This document shows, one piece after another, positions 45,323-56,879 of a stretch of 64,000 bases of DNA. A program made the position numbers and the translations under genes. The notes beneath the pieces were generated by a model. The model saw only the letters and a program-made list of their open reading frames with translations. It did no database searches and had not been told where the DNA came from. The first letter of the stretch is position 1. Each line of letters begins with the position of its first letter. The stretch comes from Ceratothoa steindachneri. Lineage: Eukaryota; Arthropoda; Malacostraca; Isopoda; Cymothoidae. The stretch lies in contig OZ018326.1 of NCBI GenBank assembly GCA_963969495.1, forward strand, positions 182,381,653 through 182,445,652, given 5' to 3'.

Positions 45323-46979
45323 CACCCTTTCCTTTCCACTCTTGGGTGTGAAAACCCATGGTGCGCGTTCGACCCGTTCACTTATGGTTGGGGGAATTAG
45401 CCCGTCCTACTAAGTGTATTATATTCATTTAATAAGTGGGACCCCCTTGCATTAATTGGTGCTCAGACCCTCTTTTATGAAAAAAATCGTCATACCTTAG
45501 ACGTCAAATACTAGTACGACTTAGTAAGGGATTTCCTTCTTAAACTAGAAATGCATCTCTGGTTTGTAATTTGGGGGCTGCGATATTTAGGGATCGACCG
45601 GCCTGACAGTGGTAGCCTCTGGTTGATAATTACTGTTCCCATAATGCTCCCACGGGATTGTTCCCTTTTGCGCGACCAAATACTCTTTTTGTGAGAAGAC
45701 GACTTCTTAAAGGCCTAAAAATCTTCGACGACAAAAAGTTTTGACATTTGATTGAGCGATCAAGTGGCTTTCCGAATCTCCACTGAGTTAAAATCGCGTC
45801 TAGTAAGTTGTTTGTTTTTCCAAACTTTTTGTGACTCGAATAACCAAAATTCAGTTGTGCTTTTCTCAATTTAATACAATCACCCATCTTTCTGCTTGGG
45901 TTATTGAAGTGTGTAATGTATTGTAGGCCTCCGCATTTGAAACTAACCATGGTTGATTTATCAATGTCGCATTTGAGCCTGAGTGGTGTAATCTAGATGA
46001 CAGGGTGGTGCTCATGCCGCTAGTCTCCCTTCAACCTGTCGCTGATGGATACAATGGTACAGCGTAGCTATTTGTTTTTAATAAACTCCTGATTTTTTTT
46101 ACAATAGTGGATATAATCAAAAAGCAGTGCATGTGTTAAATCAGTTATATTTTTCCTAGATGGAACACCTCAAAATGCGTTCCATCTATTTTCAGGGGGC
46201 CGGCATGCAGGGCTAATTTTTTTGACGACAGGTGTCAGCGCGCTGTTCCCTGGAGGCCTTTGCTTCCCTAAATAAACGACGGTCTACATGGTGGCTCTCC
46301 TTGACATAGATAAGACGAATATAGAACTGACTGTCCCAGAGATGGAAATCAAGAGGGAGAGAATAGCAATCTACAATCCGATTCCGCACGAGATGCAGAG
46401 TAAAATGACAGAAGTTCAAGAAATGGTGATCAGATCATTTTTCCAGCACCCTACTCATGACTTTGAAAATTCTCTCGTTGGTTACACAACCCAAATATTC
46501 GTCAGTTAAAATTTGTTTTGTCATTATTGAATCTCTCTGGTTTTGAAAGGGAACATAAAAAAAACATTTACAAATATCGACATGTATAAATGGTCGAAAA
46601 CTAAATTATTGTCGAAATTTATGACCAGAAAAACAGCAGGGCACAGGAGAAATCACTTTGACAAACAAATGAATTTTAATGAATAATCTCATTGAAACAA
46701 ATTGATACTTGAGCTTTCAAAGTATGTTGAAATATATTTCATACACTTGCATTTAATGTAACTTCTTCCGTAAATTCAAAGAAAGATCCTCCAATAAATA
46801 AAATTGGGCCAGAATATTATTCCAATATTTATTTTTCATGTAACAAACATTTAGGAAGGAAATATTAACATAGCCCCTCCCATATTTCAGTGATTCGGGG
46901 AATATAAATTTTAACTATTAAGCCCCACCTAACTGACAACCGATTGGTAAGGAAGAAAGTTGGAGAGTTTGAGGAGACA
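45323..46979. other. unassigned stretch
   Basis: A TTGGTGCTCAGACCC motif near 45457 looks like an LTR-element primer binding site, but no LTR was proved. A minus-strand frame at 46419-46213 (FHLWDSQFYIRLIYVKESHH) is unassigned. Otherwise AT-rich. Confidence 0.3.
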
Positions 46980-47190
46980 AAACCACTGGTCTATGAGCAA
47001 CTCCCCGCCTGTCTGTTTAGACTCTGTAGTGGCCACTCCTTAAGTCTGATCCCCAGTTCACAAAATAAATTCTTGGTGTGGTTGGAGGTATGGCATTAGG
47101 TATTGTCCTGTTGAATTATAACTTAATTTTTTGGTAATGTGGATACATTTTCTGGATAGATGGATCTAAAACTTGTGACAACATGGTCAT
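46980..47190 (-). pseudogene. Tc1-type transposase relic
   Basis: The minus strand reads VIIQQDNT*CHTSNHTKNL then CELGIRLKEWPLQSLN, equivalent to the QQDNAPCHTS..TK block (second catalytic aspartate) and the following EWP..SP segment of Tc1-type transposases. The part with the final glutamate is absent. Confidence 0.5.
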
Positions 47191-47227
47191 ATACTCGTAA
47201 GTCAATTCTTAACTTGGATAAAAATTC

Positions 47228-47345
47228 GTCATACAACGATTAATTTATAGTGCCGTCTGTGTAGATTACAAACAAGGTATTCCTCAAGCTAAAATTGCCT
47301 AAACCTTAGATACATAAGGAGTTAAAGTGCGAAGTTTCTCCATTT
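47228..47345 (+). repeat. Shared repeat (copy 2)
   Basis: Matches 38493-38615 in the same orientation, including GCCTAAACCTTAGATACATA and AGGAGTTAAAGTGC. Confidence 0.65.
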
Positions 47346-48630
47346 CGTCTCGCTTTGCATAATTTATCCCTTGATTTTTAACTCTATTTATAACTGTTTT
47401 GGACAATATCTTTGAACTTGAGCATCATTAAACTCTTCAGCATATTCAGATGTTTTTCCTTGTTTTAGTGTGGAACCCCGAGTGATAGATATATTCACTC
47501 GGTGTTGTAAGACGTTTTCTCCCACTTCTCTTCCCTGGTACAAGGCTCTGGGTCTCTTGATATTGTTCTTTAGTTGCTTTGAAGGCATATCATAGCGTTG
47601 TTTTTTTTTAGCAAATTGTAATTGTAATATCCTTCAGCAAGAGGGAAGTTGAAGTTTTGGAACATGTGGTTCTATATGTTCTTCACTTTTTGGCAAATTA
47701 CTTATTTAAAAAGATAGTGAATACAAAAGAGTTATAAAATTAGGCTTAAACAAGAAATATCGGACAGATTATGATTTTAGAAAACCCGATTTTAGAAATT
47801 AAACACTATTTAGTAAAATAGAAATAATTAAAACATATTAATAAAATATTCAAACATATTAGCAAAATTGCTGGTAAACTAATGAATACATAGAGATGCT
47901 TAGACTAAGGACACACAAGTTTACAAGTCACAATGTAATAAGGCCGGGAGGTAGGGAGGAGCAGCCAGGTTTTGAGAATAGGAAGGACGAATCTTCTGCT
48001 TATCAAGAGATTAGTGTTAACATGCCTTCGGTAGTATTAATGCTTGGAATTTCATTTATAAGAGCTGATTCTATTAGACGCCTATATATATAATTGTGAG
48101 AATTATAAATTATTTTTGCATTATCAATGTCGAATGAATGATTTTCATTTGACATGTTCAAGTGATCAACGATTATATCTCTAACAACTAACTCAAAATA
48201 TTCACAAACAACTGACCTTAAGCTGATAGGTATATGGTATCTGGACTTACTATTTTCCTCTTTTTTTTAATTGCACAACATTTGCTAACTTAAAGTATAG
48301 ACCAAGCATAGCGTCTTTGAGATATAAAGGTGTGTCGATTTTGTGGGTAATTTAACATAAATGAAAATTGAGTAATTGTGTAGCAATTTTTTATTGCCTT
48401 TAAGAATACAAAATGATAATATGTATAATAAAAAAAGTTCCACAAAATAACTCCTACATACATAAAAATGGCCTCTCATTTTATATATATTAATAAAATA
48501 ATAAAAAATTACGTTCACCAAAACATATTACCGTCCATAATTTCAAAAGAGTTTTTAGGTTTGATGAATTATTTTAAACAAAGCTAACGCTATGAGATCC
48601 TTTTTACTTGTGTTTCGTGCCATTCGTGGG
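47346..48630. other. noncoding or unassigned stretch
   Basis: A minus-strand frame at 47588-47388 (66 residues) has no recognised family. The rest is AT-rich with no supported feature. Confidence 0.35.
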
Positions 48631-48799
48631 CGGCTTCGCTATTTAGGATTTATCTAACCCTTCCTTCTCTTGTGACTGCACTCATGGCCTACAGCTTCCG
48701 TGACCATTTTGACACCCCTCTCTACACTTTGGGTGTGCGAAGGCCATTTGAGCACCTGCATGGGAACATCTTTGAAGCTTTTCACATCCTTGTTTGTTA

Positions 48800-49730
48800 C
48801 CAGGGGAGGTCAATAAGTTTTGCAATTCGGATATAAGGAAACGAAATGTCAGGAAAAGTGTTTTATTATTTTCCAATATAACTACCCTCGACTTCAATGC
48901 ACTTGCGCCACTTGTTCCTGAGGCTTCGAATTCCCGACAACCAGAAATCTCCCGACTGCTGTTCAATCCACTCCTGGACGGCGAGCTGGACATCTTCATC
49001 GTCACCAAACCAGCGTCCACGCAGTACAGCCTTGAGCTGGCGGAATAAAAAGTAGCTGCTAGAGGCCAGATCTGGACTGTAAGGGAGATGGTTGAGTTCC
49101 TCGAATCCGCTCTCGTGCAGGGCAGCTTGTGAAACTCTGGCCTTGTAGACTTTGACGACGTTGGAGTCGATCATGGGGCGTGAGGTTTCTAGGGACCCAA
49201 CGGGCAGAGACCTTGGTCATGGCCAAATTGTCTTGGATGATATTGATAACACTTCGCTCCGATATTACAAGTTTTCGCTCGATTTCTTCGACCTTCACCC
49301 GTCAATTTTCAAGGTTCATCCTCTCTACACGGGCCACATTGTACTTGTTGGTCACGCTCGACGGGGTCCTTGACGGGGGTCATCTTCAAGGGACTCACGA
49401 CCATGGTGGAACTCCCTATTCCAGCGAGCAATGGTTGCATAGGAAGGGGCGGTGTCGGTGTACACTGCAACCATGCGTTCATGGATCTCTTTTGAATTCT
49501 TGCCTTCCTTGGTCAAAAATTTGATCACTGCGCGGTACTCAAACTTCTCTTTTGTTGAAAAATTTGTGACTGACGATCTGTGATCAGCTACTGCCTCTTA
49601 AATAGACAAAGCAGGAGCGTGAGGCTGCAGGTCCTGACTTGTCATAACTTTTCTTAACACAGCCACAAACAGCCATCCCCCTTCCTCTGTTTTGCCCTAC
49701 TGATTCGCAAAACTTATTGACCGCCCCTCG
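48800..49730 (-). mobile_element. mariner-type transposon, internally deleted (931 bp)
   Basis: Ends CCAGGGGAGGTCAATAAG (48800) and, complemented, CGAGGGGCGGTCAATAAG (49730), flanked by TA on both sides (48798-48799, 49731-49732). Contains a transposase lacking its central part. It sits inside copy B of the unrecognised family. Confidence 0.9.
48860..49590 (-). pseudogene. mariner transposase, central catalytic part deleted
   Basis: The minus strand starts near 49580 with EKFEYRAVIKFLTKEGKN and TIARWNREFHHGRESLEDD (helix-turn-helix half). After stops it reads VEEIERKLVISERSV, MTKVSARWVPRNLTPHD (to about 49175), then jumps to ARVSQAALHESGFEELNHLP and YSPDLASSSYFLF (49110-49020), and ends KWRKCIEVEGSYI. 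The segment with the first catalytic aspartate is gone, and the last acid (SPDLAPSD) reads SSS. Non-functional. Confidence 0.8.
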
Positions 49731-51705
49731 TAGTTTTGTTGTCAATGGTGGCTCTAAGACCATGCAATTTAATTCAGTTAACTCTGAAATATTTATTGCA
49801 TCAACGTTTATTGTGGGCATCTTTCTCATTTGGAAAGAGCTGTCACCCAATTGGTCATCGCCTTTGTTTCCTCTGATCACAAGAATGATTTAAACGGCCT
49901 TTGCTCGTATTTATGAGCATTCACTGCAAAACATAGCTTGCAAAATTGCTTCAGAGCAACTATAACAAACTGACCGTTTTACCACTGCAATCAGGATGTG
50001 TCTGACTGTCTTCCGTTGCGTTCTTATTTGTTGTAGTTGAAAGAGAGGTGGTGGGGATCATCGACCCACATTGAATTGAGTTTAACCTTGAAACAATTGG
50101 GTAGATAAAATCCAATAATAAACTCAACAATTAACTTGAGGTTATTCAGCACTTCTCCCTTCAATCCGTGTTTGGATATCCAAATTCTGCAGAAACAAAG
50201 TGTTGTTGTCAACTAACGAATGTGACTGACGGGTCCAATCTCCAAAAGGGCCAATGACTGTGGTACTTCCCCTGATCTTATCGCTTGGGTAATACGGTAC
50301 GCGTAGGACTGATCAGTGCTGAGGTCTTTAACGATTTCGTCGGGCAACACAGGAACTGGATGCCTACAATCAACCTTTGAAAAATAGTTAACTTCAAGCT
50401 TAGTTGCTCCATTAAGCATGTTGCCAATAGGACCTGACCACTTGTTGTTGCTCTTTGTTAGGCCGTTAACTTTCTGAATGAGATAACGCAGGGGTAGCTC
50501 ACCAGTATGTAGATTATATTCAATCCAAACAAGTCTTCTTCGAAGTTTTTTCTCCAAATTTGTCATCACACCTCCCTTTCATCCTGTATTTACTGCCATT
50601 GAATCGCCACCAATAGCCTGTAGTAAATTATCAAGTCTCCTCTCTTGAAGCCAACGCAAAAATATGATCCGCAATGATTTCTGCATGTTTCTTCCGTCAA
50701 CTTCAGCTTCTGGCACGAAGTGAAATAGAAATCGGCCATCAGGCTTGGAGCAAACGGAGTAGTATTCCTCCTTAATGAGACTAGGAAACTTCCTATGAGC
50801 TCCTTCTACTTCTAGAATAACTTTTGCTTCGTCTATTATTCCATCGAAGAACAAGAATGAGAGCCCTTCTTCTTTTAGTTCTTTATCTTGATGATTGGAT
50901 ATTTCCTTCATGATATTTTCTTGTGCCCGTCTAAGTTTATTGTGGTCGATCACCAACGATGCATCCTCTTGGTTGATAAGTCCTGCATCGATCCAAGCAG
51001 CCGTAGCAATTTCCAAAGCTTCCCGAAGTCCAGTGTGATGGAGAATACTAGCTAAAGCAATGTTTGAAATATCCTTTGTGTTATACTTAATTCTTTTTGG
51101 TGAAGGTTGAGCGAGATCCTCATAATTACTATCACACAATGTTGCGTCTTGTTCTCCAGAAGAAATAATATAGAACTGGTCTATTTCTTCACGAAGTACT
51201 TCTTTTCGCCGAGTGATTTCATCCATTTTAGCTCTATTTCTCTGTTCCATTTCTCAGATTTTTTTACTCCTTTAGCTGCGGCAGTCTGATATTTTGTTTC
51301 TGTTTTGTCAATTAAACCAATCTGCATGCTAGCTTTACCTGCTTTCTTCGTCCTCTGAGCATTTATGAAGGCCAACTCTAGAATGGGACTCTTTTTCTGA
51401 CGAGGACAGATACAATCAATGTGGGGATGGTTTACCTTTTTACCCGTGAAAGAAAAACTATCTTTAGAACACATTTGTATTATGCACTTGTAGTTTAGGA
51501 TGTCGAAAAGAGTGTCAAGTGTTTGAAGGAATTCGTTTTTCTTCGCCAAATTTCCTCTTCCAAGTGATGTATCATTTGCTTTGTGCCAAAATTTAGTAAG
51601 TTTCAGTTTAATGCTGCAATGCTGATTAATCACAGGTGATTTGAAAAGGGCATAAACTTTTTCCCATTGATGCAGAAGCGGATCTATCATGTCATTTACG
51701 AAATC

Positions 51706-53852
51706 TTTGTCAGTCTATTTTCTTCTATCTCAGACGTTTTGGTCGCGAAGAAAAATTCCCAATCTTAATATGTCTCTCACGGTTGGAATTTCTGACACAG
51801 GAAGCGCCTGCCCATTTCCAACTAGAAGGCTCAAATGTGATGATTGACTTCTTGTTTTTAATTTTAACATTCTTTCACCATCTAAAAATAATGTCAAACA
51901 TAGGTACTTTAGTCAACCATTCTAATTTTTTACTTTTTAGTCAGAGATGCAAAATTAGTGTAATTAAAAATGTACTTTCGAATAATATTTCCTAGAAATA
52001 ATTTCAGCTTTCATTATATAATATTTATGGAATACTCGTACTTACTATGATTGAAAAGAGGTATCCGTAAGTGAAAGGAAAGTAAACACTACCATCTTAC
52101 ATGAAAACTGGAAGCAGACTGACTCGTCATGTGAGTGGCGTGCACGTCGTACTGACACCGTGTTTATAAGTTGCAACAGGAATTGAGCTATTTACAACGC
52201 CAATATATTATATTGTGCAAAAGCTAGTGACTAATAAAATGTCATAGAACTTCACTGAAATCGACTAATTCAATGTCTCGTCCTGCAGTTGAAAGAAAAT
52301 AGAAATGCAGTACATTTAATTAGAATTTAACTGATTTGGGAAATTTGAGGCCACGATTTAAGTAGGTAACGGTTATTATTTTTCAATTTTCTTTGCAGTT
52401 CTCTTCTATGGGCATGAGAAGGAACAACAATTTTGTTACACGATTCTATTTTTAGAAGGTTTAAAAAAAATAACACACCCTATTAGATATTTGTTCAAAT
52501 TTCTTGTGAGTGGTTCTATGATCTCATCATTTAACTCCTTAATTTGCCTTGGATGAATTTGATATGTACTCGGATATTTTGAAATTTTGATCTTGTCTAT
52601 ACAATTTCGGCGTTGGATTTGTGTGGACTTACGATTGAAAATTGTACTCTCTTCATTAAAGGCAATTGCATAAGGAGAAACAAGACTACAACATATGTCT
52701 TCCAGCATAAACGGCTCAGGAAATTTCCGATTTATGATTTGAAGACAAACGCGTGTGTCACTAACGAGCGTTCCCTCGTCATTTTAAATTGGGCCTATCG
52801 AATCTAGAATCAATTGCATATTATTGACATATGCATTGGACTGTTTGAAGCTTTCTTTACACGTTTTCGAAAATTAAATTTCGTATTAGCTTTTTGTTCC
52901 TTTTACGTCGCGTTTTAATCGATCCAGATAGTGAACGTAATTTTGATGGTTTGCAATGTCAAGCAACATATCCTCAAAATTAAAATAATAAATCGTTATT
53001 TTGTTCGCTTTGCAGTGGGAGAGAAGTGCTGTTTACTACAATAATTTAAAATTATTATTTACGACAGCTATAGAGACTAATGAATTATCCGTATTACTTA
53101 AGGTAATTGCATAAGAAACTATTGCGTTTACATTGTCTGATACATTTTTGAAAGGTTACCAAGAACAAAAAGACCCTCACCTCCCTTAGGCTGATAATCC
53201 TACAAAAATTGGCCAATGGCGTCGAGATTGTTCTGGTTTATAGCAGCAATTTCAATCCTGAAACAAATGACGATCGTCTTTCAAGTTTGCGTTCGCCTCG
53301 CTCTTCTTCTTCTTCTCTTTGCAGCCAACATCCACCCATAATTATTCATTTCTTTATGACGTCATCTCCAACGTGGCTCATGTTGAATTGAGAACATATA
53401 ACGAAGGAAGGCAGTGCGGCGGGAAAATGGAGGGATTGGGAGGCGAGTGTAAGTAATTTAATATAATTAATTCAAATTATACAAAACATACGAGAGGACG
53501 CCGCCGCCCCTAATTTTATGTATATTTTTATTAAATGTTTGGACCCATTTACTTAAATTCGCCTACGAAGTCTTTATCGTCTGATAGCATCAACGACTCG
53601 GAAATTACAACAATGTAAAAATTTTCCACAGCCACTACACTCGCATGATCGTTAAAATTAATTCTAATACTACGTTCGTTAAAAATTTTGCACATTATTC
53701 TTTTTATTTCGTGTGAAGGGCAAATAACACATTTATGCTGCCGCTATCCAGTGCGCTGGATCTGTTTGTAAAAATATCTGTTATATTTTGGCCGACTCTC
53801 TTCGATATGATATTAGATTTTTCTGATTTATGGGTAAAAGGATATATTTTTA

Positions 53853-53855
<3 letters not shown>
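51706..53855. other. noncoding stretch
   Basis: AT-rich; no coding or RNA feature that I can support. Confidence 0.4.

Positions 53856-53889
<34 letters not shown>
53856..53889. repeat. (TA)n microsatellite at PLE-B 3' end (minus copy)
   Basis: TA tract bordering the 3' end of the minus-strand PLE-B copy. Confidence 0.9.
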
Positions 53890-53893
<4 letters not shown>

Positions 53894-54925
53894 ATTAACC
53901 CACAGGTAAATGAAAAGATGAATCCAAGCACTTTCGAACTATATTTGCAAGTTAATTTTCAAGGAATAGCATGAAAATGGAGAATAAAACCTTATATAGA
54001 GTACAAAGATACGAAGGGAACGCCCATCACAAAGGAAAAGTGAAAAACGATTCCGAGCGCTTTCTTCTTTATTATTAAAGACCTTTTTAAGGTATGAACA
54101 GGCGGCTAGACATACATTGCCTTAAATAGTGGAGGTGGGGATTAGACTACATATCTCTGAACCTTAATTAGAGGTTACAAAATCCTGAAACAACTTTATT
54201 TGAGATTTTATGTATGTAGTGATATTGGGGACTAGCATGAACAAACCAGGGCTAAGATTGATATTTGGGAACGCGTTAATGGAGATACATTCTAATATAT
54301 TTCTCGAAATATAATTACTGCATTTTAGGTGTGGTTTGGCACTGTTCCAGTTAATGCTATGGTTAAGATTGCACATATGTAGAAAAAGCGCAGAGAGTTC
54401 ACTGTGATTACGGACATTTGCTTGAATTTGCTTAACTCGGACATCTAGTTCTTTCCAGGTTTGTCCATAATAACATCTTTGGCAGTTTTTGCAGCCTATT
54501 TAATAAACAATGCTAGGTCGGTGGGGATGCAATATTTTGATAAGGATGCAATAAATTGTAGTTTCGTACTTAAAAATAACATTTATGTTCAGAGGCCTAA
54601 GTAAACGAGGTATTTAATGAAAATAGGGTTATAGGGTAAAACTAATAAGTTTTTGGCCTGAAACTTGAGATATTAACATTAGTTTGATAATAGGAACGCT
54701 TGGCAGACTTATAAGAATTGTCGAAAAAGTACAAAGGGTTCCCAAATTTAGCCCTATTTATATATTTTATCGACTTCTTTGTCTAGATATTTTGGTTAGA
54801 CAATTCTAAGGGCAATCAAAAACATAGAGGATAAAACACTTTGTTTGATGTTATTTTGGTAATTAGAATAAAAATGTATATAAGAATATGGGTGTGGGTT
54901 TTCTATATATTTCATATTTAAAAAC
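53890..54925 (-). mobile_element. PLE-B copy 1 (minus), 5'-truncated
   Basis: Homologous to 55550-56478 read on the other strand, beginning near the end of RT (AAATATGAAATATATA...AAACCCACA) and running through the endonuclease to the 3' end. The endonuclease tail reads CNLNHSINWNSAKPHLKCSN...ISINAFPNINLSPGLF at 54376-54164. It meets copy 2 head to head at about 54925. Confidence 0.75.
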
Positions 54926-56475
54926 CATAAGCTTGACAACCAAATGCGCTCCATCATTAGCTCTGTTGGGTGTGTTTCCTATAACCTATCAAAATGGTTA
55001 TCCTCTCTTACCATTCCCAATTCAGATATTATAAATAATATGCACCTCATTAGTAAACTTAATGAGCTCCCTTACCATGATAATTTTAGCCTGGTTAGTT
55101 TCGATGTTTGTTCGTTCTTCACTAAAGTTCCCGTACCCGATCTCTTGAATTACCTTGAAGAACACCTCGACACAGTTACTCTCCTTATACCCAGTTCTAC
55201 CCTCATTAAACTCATTGGTCTTTGCAACAACAATTGCAAATTTACTTTTAATGGAAAGTTTATCCCAAACCTTTGGAATGGCAATGGCGAATTGTTTGTA
55301 CCCTGTACTCGCAAACCTATAAATGGAATTCTTCGAATCTAGAATAATTCCCAAATTAATGAAACCCCTATAGCTTGGATGCGATATGTTGATGACATCC
55401 CTTGCCTTTTGCCTAATAATTTAAATATTAATACTTTTTCACTAAAATTAACACCTTAGTTGCCTCGATTAAATTTACTTTAGAAGTTGAAAAAGATCTC
55501 ACACTCCCTTTCCTAGATATTCTAATTCATCGGACAAACGATTGTCTCAAATATGAAATATATAAAAAACCCACAGCCATAGACTATTATATACATTCTT
55601 ATTCTAACCACCAAAATAAAATCAAACAAAGTGTTTTCCGCTCTATGTTTTCTCGTGCCCTTAAAATTGTCCACCAGAATACCTAGAGAAAGAAATCGAT
55701 AGAATATATATAATAGGGATAAATTTGTGCTACCCTTTGTACTTCCTCGACAATTGTTATAAGTCCGCCAAGCGTTCTTATTATTAAACTAATGTTAATA
55801 TCCCAAGTTTCAGGCCAAAAACTTATGAGTTTTACCCTATAACCATATTTTCATTAAATACCTCGTTTACTTAGGCCTCTGAACATAAATGTTATTTTTA
55901 AGTACGAGACTACAATTTATTGCATCCTTATCAAAAAATTGCATCCCCTTCGACCTCGCATTGTTTATTTGATAGGCTGCAAAAACTGCCAAAAATGTTA
56001 TTATGGACAAACCTGGAAAGAACTAGATGTCCGGGTTAAGCAAATTCAAGCCAATGTACGTAATCACAGTGAATAATCTGCGCTTTTTCTACTTATGTAC
56101 AATCTTAACCATAGCATTAACTGGAGCAGTGCCAAACTAGTCCTAAAATGCAGTAATTATATTTCGAGAAATATATTAGAATGTATCTCCATTAACGCGT
56201 TCCCAAATATCAATCTTTGCCCTGATTTGTTCATTACATACATAAAACCTCAAATAAAGTTGTTTCAGGATTTTTTAGACCTTAATTAAGGTTCAGAGGT
56301 GGGTAGTTTAATACCCCCTTCCACTATTTAAGGCAATGTATGTCTAGCCTCCTGTTCATTCATTGAAAAGGTCTTTAAGAATAAAGACGAAAGAGCTCGG
56401 AACCGTTTTTCACTTTTCCTTTTTGGGTGTATCTGCATAACTTTGACTCACGTACACTTTGTGAGCTTTTTTCAA

Positions 56476-56478
<3 letters not shown>
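54926..56478 (+). mobile_element. PLE-B copy 2 (plus), Penelope-like
   Basis: RT begins LRSIISSVGCVSYNLS near 54944 and carries FSLVSFDVCSFFTKVPV. A gap or frameshift near 55340 precedes AWMRYVDDIPCLLPNN (55375-55425, YVDD intact). Then KFTLEVEKDLTLPFLDILIH and CLKYEIYKKPT. The endonuclease GIVYLIGCKNCQKCYYGQTW-type segment lies at 55940-56010 (the G is changed in this copy), followed by ALF...YNLNHSINWSSAK at 56090. Stops and shifts make it inactive. Ends at a (TA)n tract. Confidence 0.8.
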
Positions 56479-56565
<87 letters not shown>

Positions 56566-56566
56566 T
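56479..56566. repeat. (TA)n microsatellite at PLE-B 3' end (plus copy)
   Basis: TA tract of about 88 bp directly after PLE-B copy 2. Confidence 0.9.
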
Positions 56567-56837
56567 ATTGAAGGCGACTGCTAACTTATTGTTATTTGTT
56601 TTCTTTTCGAGACTCTCGATTTGTCTTATAGTCTGCTTTTGATCTTGGAATAGTTCTTCAAAATTCTCTAGAAAGTTGTGAGGGAAGAAAACTGCTTCAC
56701 TAAGCAATACGAAATTCTTCATTTACCTGATGCGTTTCAAAATATGGACATATCATTTTCAAAGGCTAAACATTTGTGACTAGGGAATAAGATACAAAGC
56801 TTTTATATATGTGATTAGTTTTGTTAACATTTATACG

Positions 56838-56839
<2 letters not shown>

Positions 56840-56870
<31 letters not shown>
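56840..56870. repeat. (TA)n microsatellite at PLE-C 3' side
   Basis: TA tract at the 3' (left) side of the minus-strand PLE-C. Confidence 0.85.
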
Positions 56871-56876
<6 letters not shown>

Positions 56877-56879
56877 GAA

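Larger units (their letters stand above)
48640..51705 (-). pseudogene. Unrecognised multicopy protein family, copy B (split by mariner)
   Basis: Minus-strand frames: 51690-51181 has cysteine/histidine residues (NYKCIIQMCS, HPHIDCICPR) then LELAFINAQR; a one-base shift near 51240 leads to 51250-50579 with LVIDHNKLRRAQENI, LSFLFFDGIIDEAKV and LLQAIGGDSMAVNTG; a one-base loss at 50578 leads to 50569-50213 with LHTGELPLRYLIQKVNG, KWSGPIGNML and DLSTDQSYAYRI; then IRGNKGDDQLGDSS (near 49880-49840) and LEPPLTTKL, where a mariner (48800-49730) interrupts. The frame resumes at 48797 with DVKSFKDVPMQVLKWP, SHTQSVERGVKMVTEA. Together roughly 800 residues. Same motif order as copy A. Function unknown; an RNase H-like transposase is one reading. 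Confidence 0.65.

Noticed and set aside
46213..46509. Overlapping frames on both strands near 46.3 kb as a host gene
   Set aside because: Short, no splice-site support or recognised domain; left as unassigned.
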